The notes beneath the pieces were generated by a model. The model was not told the DNA's origin. It made no database searches and worked only from the letters and a program-made list of their open reading frames with translations. Positions 6,860 to 14,888 of a stretch of 20,452 nt of DNA are shown piece by piece; positions within the stretch are counted from its first letter, which is position 1; each line of letters begins with the position of its first letter. This stretch comes from Actinomycetota bacterium (lineage in GTDB: Bacteria; Actinomycetota; Thermoleophilia; Gaiellales; Gaiellaceae). Location of the stretch: positions 1 to 20,452 of the forward strand of contig VAXT01000163.1 of assembly GCA_005883245.1 (NCBI GenBank), read 5' to 3'. A program made the translations under genes and the position numbers.

Positions 6860-8083
6860 ATGTCACGAGCCTTTCTTCTGGCAGTCGCGGCGGCGGCGAC
6901 TGCGATCGCCCTCGTGCCAACAGCCGATTCCGCCTCGTCCCACAAAGCCGCCGCCTCGCCTCAGCCGCAGATCTTCGTGATCGGGTCGAACGGCGCCGGC
7001 GAGACGAACATCACTCGGAACACGAGCGGCAACGACAGTCCCTCGTGGTCGCCGGACGGGACGAGGATCGCGTTCTCGTCCAACCGCGACGGCAACTGGG
7101 AGATCTACGTCATGGAGGCGGACGGTTCCGGGATCACCCGGCTGACGATCAATCGCTCCGCGGACGACGCAGCGCCCGCGTGGTCACCCGACGGCTCGAG
7201 GATCGCATTCCACACCAATCGCGACGACAACTACGAGATCTACGTCATGAACCCCGACGGCAGCGGACAGACGAACCTGACGAAAGAGTCCGGGTCGGAG
7301 GACGCGTCACCGTCGTGGGCGCCGGACAGCTCGAGGCTCGTCTTCGCGAGTGAGGGCGACCTGTACACGATGAGAGCCGACGGAAGCCAGCAGGCCCGGC
7401 TGACGAGCGGCAAGGTCGAGGACCAGTTTCCCGCCTGGTCGCCGGACGGGACGAAGATCGCTCTCGCGGCGAGCGTCGGCAGCAAGACGTTCATCGAGGT
7501 CGTCAAAGCCGACGGAACGGGTCGCACGCGTCTGACACATGGAGGCCTCGAGGTCGAACCTCGCTGGTCGAAGGACGGCTCGAGGATCGCCTACGCCGAC
7601 TTCAAGACCGGGCTCGGGCACATCGTCGTGATGAACGCCGACGGGACCGGTGCGACGCCACTAACGGGCTTTCCGAAGCGTGCCGACTACGATCCCTCGT
7701 GGTCGCCCGACGGCACCAAGATCCTGTTCGCGGGCTACCTCGACACCGCTCCGCCGCTTGTCCTGGTCGTCGGGCCTCCACGCCAGCGGGTGCTCAAGCA
7801 AAAGGGCGTGCTCATCCTGATCGCCTGCGACGAACTGTGCCGGCTCAAGGTCTCCGGCCTCGTCACGATCGCCGGTCACCGCCGGAAGCTCAAGCTTCGC
7901 ACCGCCACCATGAAGATCAGCGACCCGAAGCTGCTCACGCTGCGCCTGGCCGGTACGGGCCTGCGCAAGGTGCGGGCCGCGCTGGCGCACAGGAAGAAGG
8001 TGCGTGCGGCGATCGTCATTCGCGGCGTCGATGCGGCCGGGAACGTGCGGACGAAGCGGTACCGGGCGACGCTCAGACGGTAG
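6860..8083 (+). CDS. Secreted TolB-like six-blade beta-propeller protein
   Basis: A 407-residue exported protein. Residues 1-27 form a signal peptide (MSRAF, hydrophobic alanine-rich core, then ADSASS). Six PD40/WD40-like repeats follow, each ending in a variant of P(S/A)WSPDG(T/S)RIAF; the fifth is degenerate (PRWSKDG). Blades carry the EIYVM(E/N)xDGSG strand. The C-terminal 100 or so residues form a separate strand-rich domain with a Cys pair (IACDELC) and a basic end (VRTKRYRATLRR), a tail style common in Thermoleophilia secreted proteins. It is not a true TolB, as no Tol-Pal partners are present and the cells are probably monoderm; a scaffold or binding role is more likely. It has its own apparent leaderless promoter, so it need not belong to the upstream operon. 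Confidence 0.9.
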   Translation: MSRAFLLAVAAAATAIALVPTADSASSHKAAASPQPQIFVIGSNGAGETNITRNTSGNDSPSWSPDGTRIAFSSNRDGNWEIYVMEADGSGITRLTINRSADDAAPAWSPDGSRIAFHTNRDDNYEIYVMNPDGSGQTNLTKESGSEDASPSWAPDSSRLVFASEGDLYTMRADGSQQARLTSGKVEDQFPAWSPDGTKIALAASVGSKTFIEVVKADGTGRTRLTHGGLEVEPRWSKDGSRIAYADFKTGLGHIVVMNADGTGATPLTGFPKRADYDPSWSPDGTKILFAGYLDTAPPLVLVVGPPRQRVLKQKGVLILIACDELCRLKVSGLVTIAGHRRKLKLRTATMKISDPKLLTLRLAGTGLRKVRAALAHRKKVRAAIVIRGVDAAGNVRTKRYRATLRR

Positions 8084-8088
8084 CGCCC

Positions 8089-8532
8089 TCAGGAGCGCGG
8101 GCGCCGGAGATCGACGTGGACGCTCTCGCCCTTGAAGAGCCTCGCGTCGCGATCCCACGGGAAGAAGATGACGACTCGGAACGCGACGCGCTCGCCCGAT
8201 GCCGTGCAATCGAGCCAGTCCTGCTCGTGGGTGCCGGTCACGTCGGCCGCCTCGCACACGCCCTGCGGCCCGATCACGATGTCGGTCAGCTGGAAGTCGA
8301 TGTCCGGAAACCCGCCGAGGAGGCCGCCGTAGAAGCGCGCCGCGCCCTCATGGCCGTGCCAGACATGCTCGGTTCCGACGATCTCGTAGACACAGTCCTC
8401 GGTCAGCGTCGCCAGGAGGCCTGGCAGGTCGCGTCGCTCCTCAGCTTTCGAGTGTTGCTTCCAGAGCTCGCGAATCGCCTCGTACTCGGAGGGATCGACC
8501 GGGCGACCGAGCAGCTCGCGGACGTCGCTCAT
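8089..8532 (-). CDS. SnoaL-like (NTF2 fold) protein
   Basis: A 147-residue soluble protein with the SnoaL pattern: an N-terminal helix pair (YEAIRELWKQHSKAEERRDLPGLL), LTEDCVYEIVG, then HGHEGAARFYGGLLGGFPDIDF, and a strand-rich end with VIFFPWDRDARLFKGE. The W-H-G-H-x-G and F-P-D-x-x-F blocks are the family signature of SnoaL-like cyclases and hydrolases, but most stand-alone members have unknown substrates. The ATG at 8532 starts the family homology; upstream translation is low complexity. It is convergent with the propeller gene (5 bases between stops) and divergent from the next gene, with only 20 bases between starts. Confidence 0.9.
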   Translation of the reverse strand: MSDVRELLGRPVDPSEYEAIRELWKQHSKAEERRDLPGLLATLTEDCVYEIVGTEHVWHGHEGAARFYGGLLGGFPDIDFQLTDIVIGPQGVCEAADVTGTHEQDWLDCTASGERVAFRVVIFFPWDRDARLFKGESVHVDLRRPRS

Positions 8533-8539
8533 CCCTGGG

Positions 8540-8545
8540 TAGGCT
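8540..8545 (+). promoter_or_regulatory. Candidate leaderless -10 box
   Basis: TAGGCT ends 7 bases before the GTG at 8553, with no ribosome site between. The same spacing and form occur before 11500. It lies in the 20-base divergent gap, so it probably overlaps regulatory sequence of the SnoaL-like gene. Confidence 0.45.
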
Positions 8546-8552
8546 CCCGCTC

Positions 8553-8906
8553 GTGGCCACGCGCCTCGCAGACGACACGCTCTCCGCCTCCTGGCTCGCC
8601 GCCCGCTTCGCGATCGAGCCCTTCCGGCTCGAGGCGATGCGCCGCGACGGCGAGGTGATCGCGTTCCGGCCGGCCGGCGCCCGCGAGCACCACTACCCGC
8701 TCTGGCAGTTCGACGAGGAGGGCAATCCGCTTCCGGTCGTTCCGCGTGTCGTGCGCGAGGCGCGAGCGCGTGGCCTCCGCGGCAACCGGCTGTACGAGAT
8801 CCTCTCCGCGCGCGCGGGGCTGGGCGGCGACAGGCGCCTCGCCGACTCGCTTCGCGAGGGCCGTGTCGACCACGTGCTCGACGCGATCCGCTCGGCCCGC
8901 CTCTAG
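8553..8906 (+). CDS. DUF2384-like (MbcA/ParS toxin-binding-like) protein, possible DNA-binding N-terminus
   Basis: A 117-residue soluble protein. Residues about 8-38 read like a helix-turn-helix plus short wing (TLSASWLAARFAIEPFRLEAM, RRDGEVIAFRP). Then comes YPLWQFDEEGNPLPVV (48-63), and a C-terminal helical module ending LGGDRRLADSLREGRVDHVLDAI (90-112). The W-x-F-(D)...LGG-x-R(P/R)L-x-x-L-x-x-G-x-x-x-x-V-L pattern resembles the toxin-binding domain of Xre/MbcA/ParS antitoxins. No RES-type toxin gene lies beside it, so an antitoxin role is not supported; a regulator is as likely. The GTG at 8553 is chosen because the TAGGCT box sits 7 bases upstream and the fold begins there. Its stop overlaps the converging gene's stop. 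Confidence 0.75.
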   Translation: MATRLADDTLSASWLAARFAIEPFRLEAMRRDGEVIAFRPAGAREHHYPLWQFDEEGNPLPVVPRVVREARARGLRGNRLYEILSARAGLGGDRRLADSLREGRVDHVLDAIRSARL

Positions 8907-9898
8907 CCCTCCTCCCGACGGTGCGCTCCGGCCAGCTCCTCGAGCGCTGACGGCTCGATGTCGTCCGTGCTGGCACACACGACCTTCGCCGGCGTGACGG
9001 CTCTCAGCGTCGCTGTCCGGCGTCCGCCCTCGACCAGGGCGCGAGCGCCAAGGATCGCACCCGGCCCGACCTGGGCGAGCGTCTCCCCGTCCACCTCGAC
9101 GGCCAGGATCCCGTCGAGCAGGAGGTAAATGCCGTCACCGGTCTCGCCCTGCTCGGTGAGCGTCTCGTCGACCGCGAGCTGGCTCGGCTTGGACGTCGCG
9201 TCGCTGCGCATGATCGTCTTCGACAGCTCACGCTCGAGTGCCGACTCGGCATCGGTCACGAAGGCGTCCGAGTCCTCCGTTCCCCAAGGCGTGTTCTCCC
9301 CATGCGCCTCGCGGTACCACTGCTCGAAGTCGATCGTCCCCGACTTCTGGACGAGCTTGCCGTCCTTGTCGTAGATCCAGTGGCGCGGGAACGGGCTCGC
9401 CCCGACGAGCTCGTGCTCCGAGGAGCCGTCCGCCTTGATCGTCAGCGCGAGGGTCGTCCAGGCGATCGCCGAGTTGATCCGGAAGAACGGCTTGCCACTC
9501 ACGCGGCGCGGGGCCGGAGCGCCCGTGCGTCCGCCTGCGGTCTGCTTGAAGCGCACCCAGCCGTCGCCGACCTCGGGCTCGCTCTGGATCGTGGGCAGCG
9601 CGACCGCGGCCACGCTCAGCTCCTTCGGGCCGACCTTGATCCGCGTGACGCCCAGGTGCCCCGTCCCGAGATGACCGCAGTCCGTGATCGATCCGTCCTC
9701 ACCGACCTCGATGAAGGCACGCAGCTCGTTGGCCTCGCGGAACGCATCGGCTTCGCGCATCGCGTCGAGGTCCTCGATCACGTCCGGCGGCGGGTCGTCG
9801 TAGTGGGCGACGCCCATCGTGAACGGGAGCTTCGGGAGACCCTCGACAGCCTCGGACGGGATCCAGGAGATTGCGGTAACTGATGACTCGATGCGCAC
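8903..9898 (-). CDS. Unknown domain fused to a cyclic-nucleotide-binding-like (cNMP) domain
   Basis: A 331-residue soluble protein. Residues 1 to about 210 form a domain I do not recognise, rich in strands and with features such as FTMGVAHYDDPPPDVI, CGHLGTGHLG and ASPFPRHWIYDKDGKL. Residues about 241-312 are a cNMP-type jelly roll: LTEQGETGDGIYLLLDGILAV, then the phosphate-cassette region PGAILGARALVEGGRRTATL. The cassette glutamate that normally contacts the ribose (GE-x-A/S-L) is replaced (GAILGARAL) while R294/A296/T297 remain, so nucleotide binding is doubtful. The GTG start has GAGAGGAG four to five bases upstream. It is a single gene: convergent at its end and divergent from the DUF6328-like gene. 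Confidence 0.83.
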   Translation of the reverse strand: MRIESSVTAISWIPSEAVEGLPKLPFTMGVAHYDDPPPDVIEDLDAMREADAFREANELRAFIEVGEDGSITDCGHLGTGHLGVTRIKVGPKELSVAAVALPTIQSEPEVGDGWVRFKQTAGGRTGAPAPRRVSGKPFFRINSAIAWTTLALTIKADGSSEHELVGASPFPRHWIYDKDGKLVQKSGTIDFEQWYREAHGENTPWGTEDSDAFVTDAESALERELSKTIMRSDATSKPSQLAVDETLTEQGETGDGIYLLLDGILAVEVDGETLAQVGPGAILGARALVEGGRRTATLRAVTPAKVVCASTDDIEPSALEELAGAHRREEG

Positions 9899-9948
9899 GG
9901 CGCTCCTCTCGTTGCGTCGGAAGGCGAACTCGCCGGAAACATCAGCAC

Positions 9949-10404
9949 ATGTCGAGCGCTGAGAGCAAGGAGGAACGGCTCGATCGGGAGCTGATCGAGC
10001 TTCTGAACGAGCTTCGGGTCGCGCTGCCGGGCGTCCAGGTGCTGTTCGCGTTCCTGCTCGGCGTACCGTTCACACAGCGCTTCGAGCAGGTGACCGAGCT
10101 CCAGAAGGACGTCTACTTCCTGACGTTCCTCTGTGCGGCGGTCGCCACGGCACTGCTGATCGCGCCCTCCGCGTACCACCGGCTCGAGTGGCGCCGGGGC
10201 GACAAGGAACACCTGCTCGTGGTCTCGAACCGTCTCGCGCTCTCGGGCACGGTGTTCCTGGCGCTCGCGATCTCCGGGAGCGTGTTCGTCGTCACCGAGA
10301 TGTTGTTCGACGCACCGAGCGCGGCCGTCGTCGCAGCGCTGATCGCAGCCTTCTTCGGCTGGTTCTGGTACGGCCTGCCGCTGCTACGGCGCGCGAGACA
10401 CTGA
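9949..10404 (+). CDS. DUF6328-like four-helix membrane protein
   Basis: A 151-residue membrane protein with a charged N-terminal helix (ESKEERLDRELIELLNELRVALPG) and four hydrophobic segments at about 28-45, 55-75, 96-118 and 124-146. The motif LNELRVALPGVQVLFAFLLGVPF followed by a second helix and the APSAYHRLEWR loop is characteristic of the actinobacterial DUF6328 family, which has no known function. The ATG at 9949 is taken because the family N-terminus starts there; the ribosome site (CCGGAAA) is weak. It is divergent from the cNMP-domain gene. Confidence 0.85.
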   Translation: MSSAESKEERLDRELIELLNELRVALPGVQVLFAFLLGVPFTQRFEQVTELQKDVYFLTFLCAAVATALLIAPSAYHRLEWRRGDKEHLLVVSNRLALSGTVFLALAISGSVFVVTEMLFDAPSAAVVAALIAAFFGWFWYGLPLLRRARH

Positions 10405-10560
10405 CGCTCGGTTTCCTGGCGCGGCGCTGCGTGCCCGTATGCCGGTGGGACAGTGTTTGACGACACGGCCCGCTGGCAGGAGGGTGCGCAGCGGCGCGAG
10501 GCAGCACGCGGACGCCGGCTCCGCCGGCCGGGAGCGGGACGCCGGCCAGGGAAGCGAGGG
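10405..10560. other. Convergent intergenic gap with GC hairpins
   Basis: 156 bases between two converging genes. It holds a short GC inverted repeat (GCCGG-CTCCG-CCGGC, near 10513-10527) and a repeated GACGCCGGC. There is no T-run, so it is at most a weak bidirectional terminator. No gene was seen. Confidence 0.3.
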
Positions 10561-11010
10561 CTATTTACTCGGCGCGGGCGCTTCGGGCACGTGCAGCAAG
10601 TTCTCGACCTCCTGGACGCCCTGCACCTTCTTCGTCCGCTGCTCGAGGTCCTTGATCAACTCGGGCTGCTCGACCTCACCCCGGAGGACGACTTTGCCGT
10701 TCTCGGCGTTGACGTTGATCCGCCCCTTCGGGATGTCCGCGTCACGGAAGATCTCCGTCTCGACCTTGTGCGCGAGCGTGACGTCGTCCGGCTGCGGCTT
10801 CTCCTCTTCCTTGAGGTGGGTGGCCTTCTGCTTCGCGGCCGACGCCTCGGCGGCGACGGAGCTGCCGGCAGCTCCGACCTTCCGGGACGCGTTGCGGAAG
10901 AACGCGGGGACCCGCTGGCGGGCGAGAGCGCGGCGGCGGCGCCCGTTCTGCGGATCGAAGAAATAGGCGAGCATGGCCCCCATGGCCATGTATCTGAGCT
11001 TGCGAATCAT
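10561..11010 (-). CDS. BON-domain protein with membrane-associated N-terminus
   Basis: A 149-residue protein. Residues 1-20 form a short hydrophobic segment followed by the YFFDPQNGRRRR motif, common at the start of actinobacterial YtxH/BON-type proteins. A basic, alanine-rich and then Lys/Glu-rich linker (about 25-75) leads to one BON domain (about 78-142): LAHKVETEIFRDADIPKGRINVNAENGKVVLRGEVEQPELI. BON domains bind phospholipid or help envelope stress responses; single-domain forms have no specific known function. AGAGGAG lies just before the ATG. It is probably single-gene, 82 bases downstream of the next minus-strand gene. Confidence 0.92.
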   Translation of the reverse strand: MIRKLRYMAMGAMLAYFFDPQNGRRRRALARQRVPAFFRNASRKVGAAGSSVAAEASAAKQKATHLKEEEKPQPDDVTLAHKVETEIFRDADIPKGRINVNAENGKVVLRGEVEQPELIKDLEQRTKKVQGVQEVENLLHVPEAPAPSK

Positions 11011-11092
11011 GCGTCTCCTCTGGCTCGTTGGCAGGTTCGAACTACCCTAAACGGCCAGGGCAAAACGGTGCGACCGACTCGGTGACGGTGGG

Positions 11093-11386
11093 CTAGTCGC
11101 CCCAGTCGAAGTCGCGCGAGCGACCCCAGAGCGTGTCTTCGTCGGCGGCCGGTTCCGGCTCGGGCGCGAGGCTCGCCAGCTGCTCCGGCGGGATGGACTC
11201 GGAACCGTCCATCGTCTCCTCGATCCTCGCTTGCTCTTCGGTCTTGAACAGGGGGTGGTTCTCGAACGGATCGTCGCTCGAGTATCGCTGGAGCGGCATG
11301 TTCTGCTCGAGCTCGGAGTTCTTGCGCTTCAGCTCAAGGTGTTCCTGGATGACGTGCGCAAAGACGGAAGGCGTCTCTACCGGCAT
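11093..11386 (-). CDS. Short acidic protein of unknown function
   Basis: A 97-residue acidic soluble protein that I recognise only as a lineage-restricted unknown. The N-terminal half is a probable amphipathic helix (FAHVIQEHLELKRKNSELEQNMPL), followed by the polar segment YSSDDPFENHPLFKTEEQARIEETMDG, a proline/glutamate stretch and the end LWGRSRDFDWGD. The ATG at 11386 is selected because GGGAGG sits 6 bases upstream; a frame starting at 11413 adds nine residues without a ribosome site. The conserved-looking ends (VIQEHLELK and FDWGD) suggest short interaction motifs. It is divergent from the next gene, with 113 bases between. Confidence 0.78.
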   Translation of the reverse strand: MPVETPSVFAHVIQEHLELKRKNSELEQNMPLQRYSSDDPFENHPLFKTEEQARIEETMDGSESIPPEQLASLAPEPEPAADEDTLWGRSRDFDWGD

Positions 11387-11486
11387 CGAACCTCCCTGGT
11401 CGGTAGGTCGCATGTTGACGGGGGACGGCGGGGGATGATAGCGGGGTCGGGCGAAGGAAGCGAGGCTACCCGCCCCGGCGGACGAG

Positions 11487-11492
11487 TAGGAT
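11487..11492 (+). promoter_or_regulatory. Candidate leaderless -10 box
   Basis: TAGGAT ends 7 bases before the GTG at 11500, with no ribosome site between. It has the same geometry as the box before 8553. Confidence 0.45.
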
Positions 11493-11499
11493 CCGCTTC

Positions 11500-11682
11500 G
11501 TGGCCCGCTTCAAGCGCCTTTTCCCCGGCAAGATGGGGCCGATCGGGGTCGCGATCGCGGCGTACGACATCTGGCGCCGCATCCCTCCGCGACACCGCAG
11601 GATGCTCGTCGCCGAGGCCCGGAGGCACGGTACCCGGGTCGCCAAGGCGGCGGTCGAACGGCGCCGGCGCCGCCGCCACTAG
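11500..11682 (+). CDS. Small very basic protein of unknown function
   Basis: A 60-residue protein, with a basic start (MARFKRLFPGK), one short hydrophobic stretch (GPIGVAIAAYDIWRRIP), and an Arg-rich tail ending RRRRRRH. It might lie on the membrane or bind nucleic acid. The case for a real gene is the TAGGAT box 7 bases before the GTG and the tidy fit: its stop is at 11680-11682, overlapping the sucA stop on the other strand by four bases. No family was recognised. Confidence 0.6.
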   Translation: MARFKRLFPGKMGPIGVAIAAYDIWRRIPPRHRRMLVAEARRHGTRVAKAAVERRRRRRH

Positions 11683-14570
11683 GCCGGGCCCTCCAGCACG
11701 TCGCGGACAATGCGGTCCTGCACGCGGAGGTGCGACGTCGGGTAGCCCTCGCTGGGGCTCGCACGCCACGGCCGCCCGACGTACCGCAGCGGAAGGCCGA
11801 CGACCGCGTCCTCGAGCCGGTGGCGGATGGCACGCCATGCACCCATGTTCTGCGGCTCCTCCTGGGCCCACACGACCTCCCGGAGCGACTGATACGACCG
11901 GACCAGCTCGGCCGCGTCCTCGACCGGGAACGGATAGAGCTGCTCGAGCCGAGCGACGGCGATGCTCTGGGCCTGCGGCCTGAGCTCGTGCCCGACGATG
12001 TCGTAGTAGAGCTTCCCGGAGGTGAGGATGAGCCTCGTCACCGCGGCGCGGTCCGTGACGGCCGGGTCGTCGAGGACGGGCCGGAACCGGCCGTGGGCGA
12101 GGTCGTCCAGCCCGGACGCGGCCTCCTTGAGCCGGAGCAGACCCTTCGGGGTCATGACGATCAGAGGACGGGCGTTCGGATCGAGCGCCTGCCGCCGGAG
12201 GAGGTGGAAGTACTGCCCCGCGGTCGTTGCGTTGACGACACGAATGTTCTCCTGCGCCGCAAGCTGGAGGAAGCGCTCGAGGCGGGCGCTCGAGTGCTCC
12301 GGCCCGTTCCCCTCGTAGGCGTGGGGGAGAAGGAGCGTGAGCCGCGACGTCTGACGCCATTTCGCGAGGCCGGAGACGAGGAACTGGTCGATCACGATCT
12401 GGGCCCCGTTGACGAAGTCGCCGAACTGCGCCTCCCAGAGCACGAGCGCCTCGGGGGCGGTCACCGAGTAGCCGTACTCGAAGCCGAGCGCCGCGTACTC
12501 GGAGAGCGGCGAGTTGTACGCCTCGATCGAGGCGGATGCGTCGGCCAGGTCCTTGATCGGCGCGTGCTGGGCGCCCGTGTGCGCGTCGTGCAGGACGAGG
12601 TGGCGGTGCGAGAACGTCCCACGCTCCGTGTCCTGGCCCGTGAGCCGGATTGGGATCCCCTCGACGAGCAGGCTCGCGAACGCGAGCGATTCCGCCTGGC
12701 CCCAGTCGATCCCGCCGGTGTCGAGCGCTTCAACACGACGTTCGAGCATCTTCACCAGCTTCGGGTTGATCGTGAAGCCTTCGGGGACGTGCACGAGCTC
12801 GCCCTGGAGCTCGCGCAGACGCTCGGCCGGAACGCTCGTCTCGACCGACGCCTCGGCCGCGACCGGCGTGTTCTCGCCGCTGGACTGTTGTGCTCGCGTG
12901 AGCTCCGTCTTGAGCGCCTCGTGGGCGGCGCGCATCCGCTCCTGCGTCTCCTTCACGAGGCGTTCCGCGTCCTCGGCAGAGACTTCACCCGCCTCGGCCA
13001 GGCGCTCCGCGTAGAGCGCGCGCACGCTCTGGTGGTTCGCGATCCGCTCGGCCATCAGCGGCTGCGTGAAGGAGGGCTCGTCGCCCTCGTTGTGCCCGTG
13101 GCGCCGGTAGCCGACGAGATCGACGACGACGTCGCTTTCGAATCGCCGCCGGAACGCGAGCGCGAGCCTGACCGCCGACAGCGCGGCCTCCGGGTCGTCT
13201 GCGTTGACGTGGATGATCGGGGTGTCGAAGCCCTTCGCGAGGTCGCTCGAGTAGCGCGTCGAGCGCCCGTCGGCGGGATCGGTCGTGAATCCGATCTGGT
13301 TGTTCGCGATCAGGTGGAGCGTGCCGCCGGTGGTGTAGCCGAGAAGCCGCTGGAGGTTCAGCGTCTCGGCGACGACCCCCTGGGCGGGGAACGACGCGTC
13401 GCCGTGGATCAGGATCGGCAGCGCCACCGCCGGGTCGTGGACGCCCGAGCGGGACGAGCGGTCGGTCTGCTCGGCGCGCGTGACGCCCTCGACGACGGGG
13501 TCGACGGCCTCGAGATGACTCGGGTTCGCAGCCAGGAGCACGGTCGCGTCTCCCGCTTTCGTGCTTCGGCGGCCGACGGCTCCGAGGTGGTACTTGACGT
13601 CGCCGCTCGCCCCCTCGGCACTCGCGGCGATCGCCTCGATCGTGCGCTCGCCCTCGAACTCGCGCAGCAGCTCCTCGTACGGCCGCCCGATGATGTGCGC
13701 GAGGACGTTGAGCCGCCCGCGGTGAGCCATTCCGATCACGACCTCGTGCGCGCCCGCCTCGACCCCGAGCTCGACCGCCTCGTCGAGCATCGGCACCATC
13801 ACGTCGAGCCCTTCGATCGAGAACTGCTTCTGGCCGAGGAACTGCCGCTTCAGATAGTGCTCGAAGCCCTCGATCTCGGTCAGCCGCTCGAGGAGCTGCC
13901 GGCGCTCGTCGGCGCTCAGCGGTCGTCGGTAGCGGCCGGACTCGATCGCATGGCGCAGCCACACGCGCTCCTGGTGGTCCGAGATGTGCTCGATCTCGTA
14001 CGCGATCGTCCCGCAATAGATCTCGCGCAGCTTCGGCAGGACCTCGGCGAGCGTCTCTCCCTCGACCCCGACTCGAAGCACTGACGCAGGGATCAGGGCC
14101 TGGAGCTCAGGTGTCAGAGGCGGCTCGAGCAGCTCCCCCTCGAGCGCGGGGTCGCCGACAGGCTCCGAGCCGAGCGGATCGAGGTTCGCCGCCAGGTGCC
14201 CGTGAGTGCGAATCGCCTTGATCAGCGCCATTGCGGCGGCGACGCCGCCGACGAGCAGCCCGTCGGCCGCGGCCTCTGCCGGTGCGGGTGCAGGTGCGGG
14301 CGTCTCCGGCGCGACAGTTGGAGGCTCGACCTGCTCGGGCTCGGGCTCGGGGGGCGGCGCCTCCGTGACGGCCGCCTGCACACGAGCTCCGTTCTCCTTC
14401 AGGCTCTCCATCAGCCGGGCGAGACCTGGTAGCGCCTCGACGGTCGCCGAGTCGCCGCTCTCGAATAGCGATCGCCACTCCTCGGGCACCGCCTCGGGAT
14501 TCTCGAGGTACTGCTCGAGCAGTGCCTGGGCGTAGCCCACGTTCAGCCCGTCAACGTCACGCACGCTCAT
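11679..14570 (-). CDS. sucA: 2-oxoglutarate dehydrogenase E1 component
   Basis: A 963-residue thiamine-diphosphate enzyme that decarboxylates 2-oxoglutarate in the TCA cycle, normally as E1 of the OGDH complex. Order: E1 N-terminal segment (about 10-40, NVGYAQALLEQYLENPEAVP), a Pro/Ala/Glu linker (about 70-105), then the dehydrogenase domain with MAHRGRLNVLAHI (281-293), HGDASFPAQG (389-398) and ANNQIGFTT (422-430), which together make the TPP/Mg site. The pyrimidine-binding domain and C-terminal domain follow (YGYSVTAPEALVLWEAQFGDF; ending VGRPWRASPSEGYPTSH). The fused succinyltransferase domain of mycobacterial Kgd is missing and only a linker stands in its place, so E2 must come from elsewhere. 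ATG start with a weak ribosome site. It appears to be transcribed alone; no sucB lies beside it. Confidence 0.96.
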   Translation of the reverse strand: MSVRDVDGLNVGYAQALLEQYLENPEAVPEEWRSLFESGDSATVEALPGLARLMESLKENGARVQAAVTEAPPPEPEPEQVEPPTVAPETPAPAPAPAEAAADGLLVGGVAAAMALIKAIRTHGHLAANLDPLGSEPVGDPALEGELLEPPLTPELQALIPASVLRVGVEGETLAEVLPKLREIYCGTIAYEIEHISDHQERVWLRHAIESGRYRRPLSADERRQLLERLTEIEGFEHYLKRQFLGQKQFSIEGLDVMVPMLDEAVELGVEAGAHEVVIGMAHRGRLNVLAHIIGRPYEELLREFEGERTIEAIAASAEGASGDVKYHLGAVGRRSTKAGDATVLLAANPSHLEAVDPVVEGVTRAEQTDRSSRSGVHDPAVALPILIHGDASFPAQGVVAETLNLQRLLGYTTGGTLHLIANNQIGFTTDPADGRSTRYSSDLAKGFDTPIIHVNADDPEAALSAVRLALAFRRRFESDVVVDLVGYRRHGHNEGDEPSFTQPLMAERIANHQSVRALYAERLAEAGEVSAEDAERLVKETQERMRAAHEALKTELTRAQQSSGENTPVAAEASVETSVPAERLRELQGELVHVPEGFTINPKLVKMLERRVEALDTGGIDWGQAESLAFASLLVEGIPIRLTGQDTERGTFSHRHLVLHDAHTGAQHAPIKDLADASASIEAYNSPLSEYAALGFEYGYSVTAPEALVLWEAQFGDFVNGAQIVIDQFLVSGLAKWRQTSRLTLLLPHAYEGNGPEHSSARLERFLQLAAQENIRVVNATTAGQYFHLLRRQALDPNARPLIVMTPKGLLRLKEAASGLDDLAHGRFRPVLDDPAVTDRAAVTRLILTSGKLYYDIVGHELRPQAQSIAVARLEQLYPFPVEDAAELVRSYQSLREVVWAQEEPQNMGAWRAIRHRLEDAVVGLPLRYVGRPWRASPSEGYPTSHLRVQDRIVRDVLEGPA

Positions 14571-14618
14571 TTCACGTTCGTTCTACCACCCCCACTCCCT
14601 CCGGGAGCGGGATTCGAT

Positions 14619-14888
14619 TCAGTAGATCGGGTTGCTCGTCAGGACCGCGATCGCCATCCCGACCAGCCACGCGGCACTGCCGGCGACGACCGCGGCTGCG
14701 GCCAGTCGCGCGTGACGTTCCTTCGCAAGCCCCGCTGCGATCAGAGCGATCAGGATCGCGAACGGCGCCAGGCGCAGCGGCCGGTAGACGAGCGCGATCG
14801 CGCTCGCGGTGAGCGAGATCGCCGCCAGGAACCCGGCCGCAGTCTCGGCACCACTCGAGCGGCGCTCCTCGAAAGGCGCCGTGCTCAC
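14619..14888 (-). CDS. Small membrane protein, second of a coupled pair
   Basis: An 89-residue protein with a short polar start (STAPFEERRSSGAE) and three hydrophobic segments at about 17-35, 39-55 and 61-83, ending LTSNPIY. No function is known. I recognise the pattern (YRPLRLAPFAILIALIAAG) as a recurring small protein of Thermoleophilia. Its GTG start shares the bases GTGA with the stop of the upstream small membrane protein, which strongly supports both as genes and suggests the two act or assemble together. Confidence 0.78.
   Translation of the reverse strand: MSTAPFEERRSSGAETAAGFLAAISLTASAIALVYRPLRLAPFAILIALIAAGLAKERHARLAAAAVVAGSAAWLVGMAIAVLTSNPIY

Noticed and set aside
10505..10540. 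GC hairpin as a terminator between converging genes
   Set aside because: The stem is short and imperfect with no T-run, so it is kept only as a note on the gap.
11730..14084. A 784-codon open frame on the plus strand
   Set aside because: It lies entirely opposite sucA, which has clear catalytic motifs. Its translation is Arg/Glu/Val-rich with no domain pattern; long antisense frames are expected at this GC content.
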